A stretch of 64,000 bases of DNA from JAVBJN01 sp031546985 (lineage in GTDB: Bacteria > Bacteroidota > Bacteroidia > Chitinophagales > Chitinophagaceae), in contig JAVBJN010000059.1 in assembly GCA_031546985.1 (NCBI GenBank), positions 21,609-85,608 on the forward strand, read 5' to 3'. Positions 61,938-64,000 of the stretch are shown here, in pieces. The notes under the pieces were generated by a model, which saw nothing but the letters and a program-made list of their open reading frames with translations, did no database searches and was not told the origin of the DNA. The translations under genes were made by a program, and so were the position numbers. How positions within the stretch are numbered: the stretch's first letter is position 1; each line of letters opens with the position of its first letter.

Positions 61938-63986
61938 TTATTGCTTCACCAGCTTGCCACGGGTAAGCACACCATCTACACTAATCTGGTAGAGGTAAGT
62001 GCCTGCAGGCAGCGTACTGATGTTAAAGCTGTAGCCAGAGCGGATATCATCCTGCGTAAGCACTACTTTGCCCAGGATATCGACGAGCACAATCTTAGCC
62101 GTTTGGGCCTCGGTGGGCAGATCTACCTGGAAGTGGTCTTTGGCAGGGTTGGGATACAGGCTTACTTCGGTGGTGGTATGTGCGTTGATAGGCACAATAC
62201 GTGCACCGGCACCATTTTTAAGGCCATTGTTGGCAATGCGGAAATAGCTCTTTTTGGTATTGGTGCAGCCGGTAGAAGTTACCACGGTTACCTCTACACA
62301 ATATTGCTTGCTGCTGTAGCTGGTAAGCAGGGTATTGTCGTAAGCCCATTTGTAGTACTCTCTAAACCAGTCTACATCTGTAAACCCAATAGAAGAATCT
62401 ACGTAGTACGGCGGCTTGGTGCCATCGAAGGTTACCGTTTCGTTGTTAAAGTCGATAAGGGCATTGGTAGCCTTACCGCTAAATGTTTTCCGGTAAATAT
62501 CGGGCGCGTTTACCCCGCCGGTGTTTTGGCGTTTCATCAGGGTATCCATCCGGCCCAGTGTGGTGTTGTAAAAGATAGAATCTTTGGCCTCATACACTTT
62601 GCAGGAATAGGAGCCGCCTATGGTATTGGTATTAATGTTGCGAATACCCATAGTGGCATTGGCAGTACACCAGCCCACTACCAGGTCTACCGCTGTTTGC
62701 AGATCGGCAGGCGATGTGGTTGTACCCACGGGCATGGCAGCGGTGATAGGTATGGTGGTTTGCAGGTTCTTTTCCATTTTTACCCCACCGTTGTATTTAA
62801 CGGCTTTAAAGTCGGTAAACGTGTTGGTATTGCCCTGGAAATTATAGATCATAGAATAAGAAGCATTGCCTCCGCAACCAATAGCCGTAACCGTAACGTA
62901 GATGTACCCTGTGTAAGAATTAAGGTAAGACAGGTAATCCATCATATTGGTAGAATGGCTTGTGGCAGTGTTGGTGATGCTGTACGAGGTAATAGCCGGT
63001 TGCGTAAGGTTGTAGAGAAACATCCATTTGCCCATGGCGCCATCGTAATAAGCCGAACCTGTGCTGGCGGTAACGGTGTACCCAGTGTGCACGCCCGGAA
63101 TGGTTACATTGATGGGCAGTGTGTTGTTGCAGATATAAAGATCGGAGGGCGATGTGGGGGCCGACATGCCAGCTATGGTAAACGATGGTGTGGGAGCCAT
63201 GTGGGTAGACATGTTGTAGTTCTCACCATCGATCTGCCGCTGTATCAGGTAGCTCCAGTTATATTCTACAGTATTTACATTTACCTGGGTGGCCCCGTTG
63301 TTTACCGGGTTTACCACACCGGTGGCAGGATCCATAGAGCAGAGTTTGCCCACATCGCCAGACAATACATAGGTAGAGGTATAGTTGGGGTGATAGGCAA
63401 AGTAAAGCTTGCCATCTTTAGCGCGCTCTATCTCTGTATAGCCATAACCATACTGTGCCGTACTGGGCGGTATGCTGCTTAAAGCGGCGTTCATGGTGGT
63501 AGGCGCGCTGGTGGTTACATAACTGATGCCTGCCGCGCCACCGGAGGTATGGAAGCTGAAATAAATACGGTCGCCACCGGAATAGGGTACGTACTCAATA
63601 CCAGAGATAATAGTGCCCGCAGGAAACGAACCAATGGTGGTAAAATAGTTGCCGGTTACATCATATGCACTGGCGAAATTGCCCAGGTGCACCATCAATA
63701 CTTTGCTGCCATCGGGCGATACTTCCATACGAGTGCGATTGTCTACCTGTGCAGGCAGGGTAGCAAGATTGCTTACCGCGCTCCTGGTACCATTGCTGTA
63801 GATGGTCATTAGCTTTAACGTGCTGTTATCGGCAATGTAAATTTTGCGGCTGCCATCGGCTGCCAGTGGTGCTACGGCAATGGCGCCTGTATGCATGCTG
63901 GAATCCAGGATGATCACCGTCGACCTCGGGGGCGTCCCGATCCTTAGGGATGTTAGCCTGACCCTTGCGGAATGCCAGTTGCTCAT
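61938..63986 (-). CDS. T9SS cargo protein, N-terminus missing or chimeric
   Basis: The real coding part (about 655 residues) is beta-propeller-like at its N-terminal end (TLPAQVDNRTRMEVSPDG, FTTIGSFPAGTIISGIEYVP, GAIAVAPLAADGSRKIYIAD). Ig/PKD-like segments with VTAIGCGGNASYS and VTVVTSTGCTNTKKSYF follow. It ends with a T9SS type A domain (LYPNPAKDHFQVDLP, ending LTRGKLVKQ). The first ~25 residues of the open frame do not look like the rest; they are antisense to what seems to be an ABC ATPase start on the + strand. So the gene is cut at about 63905-63915 and the N-terminus is not in this window. Confidence 0.82.
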   Translation of the reverse strand: MSNWHSARVRLTSLRIGTPPRSTVIILDSSMHTGAIAVAPLAADGSRKIYIADNSTLKLMTIYSNGTRSAVSNLATLPAQVDNRTRMEVSPDGSKVLMVHLGNFASAYDVTGNYFTTIGSFPAGTIISGIEYVPYSGGDRIYFSFHTSGGAAGISYVTTSAPTTMNAALSSIPPSTAQYGYGYTEIERAKDGKLYFAYHPNYTSTYVLSGDVGKLCSMDPATGVVNPVNNGATQVNVNTVEYNWSYLIQRQIDGENYNMSTHMAPTPSFTIAGMSAPTSPSDLYICNNTLPINVTIPGVHTGYTVTASTGSAYYDGAMGKWMFLYNLTQPAITSYSITNTATSHSTNMMDYLSYLNSYTGYIYVTVTAIGCGGNASYSMIYNFQGNTNTFTDFKAVKYNGGVKMEKNLQTTIPITAAMPVGTTTSPADLQTAVDLVVGWCTANATMGIRNINTNTIGGSYSCKVYEAKDSIFYNTTLGRMDTLMKRQNTGGVNAPDIYRKTFSGKATNALIDFNNETVTFDGTKPPYYVDSSIGFTDVDWFREYYKWAYDNTLLTSYSSKQYCVEVTVVTSTGCTNTKKSYFRIANNGLKNGAGARIVPINAHTTTEVSLYPNPAKDHFQVDLPTEAQTAKIVLVDILGKVVLTQDDIRSGYSFNISTLPAGTYLYQISVDGVLTRGKLVKQ

Positions 63987-64000
63987 GGTGATCGGCCCCA
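63910..64000 (+). CDS. Possible N-terminal fragment of an ABC ATPase (window edge)
   Basis: From the ATG at 63910 the + strand reads MITVDLGGVPILRDVSLTL, then AECQLLMVIGP up to the window edge. The pattern hydrophobic-GG-x-ILRDVSLTL-x-x-x-x-LLMVIGP is that of ABC ATPases just before the Walker A motif. The codons are strongly GC-rich (GTC GAC CTC GGG GGC GTC CCG ATC), unlike the rest of the window. It may belong to a different organism or replicon joined at about 63905-63915. Confidence 0.45.
   Translation, partial: MITVDLGGVPILRDVSLTLAECQLLMVIGP

Noticed and set aside
60369..63482. Long + strand open frames of about 370 and 510 codons opposite the T9SS cargo genes
   Set aside because: They lie wholly antisense to clear T9SS proteins with signal or sorting domains, and their translations are rich in Cys, His, Tyr and Val without any domain pattern.

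Overview
The window reads as a Bacteroidota chromosome, most likely a Chitinophagaceae-type soil or gliding bacterium. Five secreted proteins or remnants near the two ends carry type IX secretion (T9SS) C-terminal sorting domains with the YPNP motif. There are weak A-rich leaders instead of Shine-Dalgarno sites, a SprB-like repeat remnant, and a mid-40s GC feel. No tRNA, rRNA, CRISPR array or intact insertion sequence was seen.

Layout. (a) 1-5.2 kb: a YiaA/B-like membrane protein, a broken T9SS cargo gene, an M43 metalloprotease with T9SS tail, a small membrane protein and a SUKH-like protein. (b) 5.6-40.1 kb: a large hybrid biosynthetic locus. One NRPS gene (C-A-T-C, proline-like code) lies on the + strand. 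Converging on it is a tightly packed minus-strand series of 16 genes (38.5 to 10.1 kb): FAAL-ACP-C-A-T-C-A-T NRPS, C-A-T NRPS, aminotransferase/acyl-ACP-reductase fusion, ACP, FkbH, double-hotdog/SDR fusion, rifampin-phosphotransferase-like dikinase, SCP2-like protein, acyl-CoA-dehydrogenase-like protein, KAS III-like protein, CarS-like CTP transferase, phosphatidylserine-synthase-like protein, phosphatidylserine-decarboxylase-like protein, HAD phosphatase, an unknown protein, and a TubC-docked stand-alone condensation domain. A type II thioesterase and a PPTase diverge from it. (c) 40.1-48.9 kb: an ABC-2 exporter, four GT4 glycosyltransferases, a MurJ-like flippase and an SGNH protein. (d) 49.2-55.2 kb: a lipoprotein, then an operon of formyltransferase/hydrolase fusion, hydrolase, ACP, AMP-ligase and amidohydrolase that resembles the accessory genes of exosortase-A loci. 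(e) 55.5-64 kb: a small hypothetical gene, degenerate repeats, a RadC-type protein and three T9SS cargo proteins, one PNGase-F-like. The last ~90 bases look like the start of an unrelated high-GC ABC ATPase gene.

Main proposal (inference). The locus may build a peptide-based phospholipid. FAAL loads a fatty acid. The modules add an unassigned residue, Ser (code DVWHMSLVDK), Thr (code DFWNIGMVHK) and possibly a proline-like residue (DVQLIAQVVK). FkbH and the free ACP supply a glyceryl-type three-carbon thioester. The aminotransferase/AAR fusion could reduce this to an aldehyde and aminate it. A stand-alone or terminal C domain could then use that amine to release the peptide as an amide, since no TE domain is present. 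The dikinase could phosphorylate a free hydroxyl, after which CarS-, Pss- and Psd-like enzymes would activate it with CTP, attach serine and decarboxylate it, leaving a phosphoethanolamine head group. These lipid genes overlap or lie within a few bases of their neighbours and are not obviously the usual housekeeping set. I know of no described pathway with this combination, but no search could be run.
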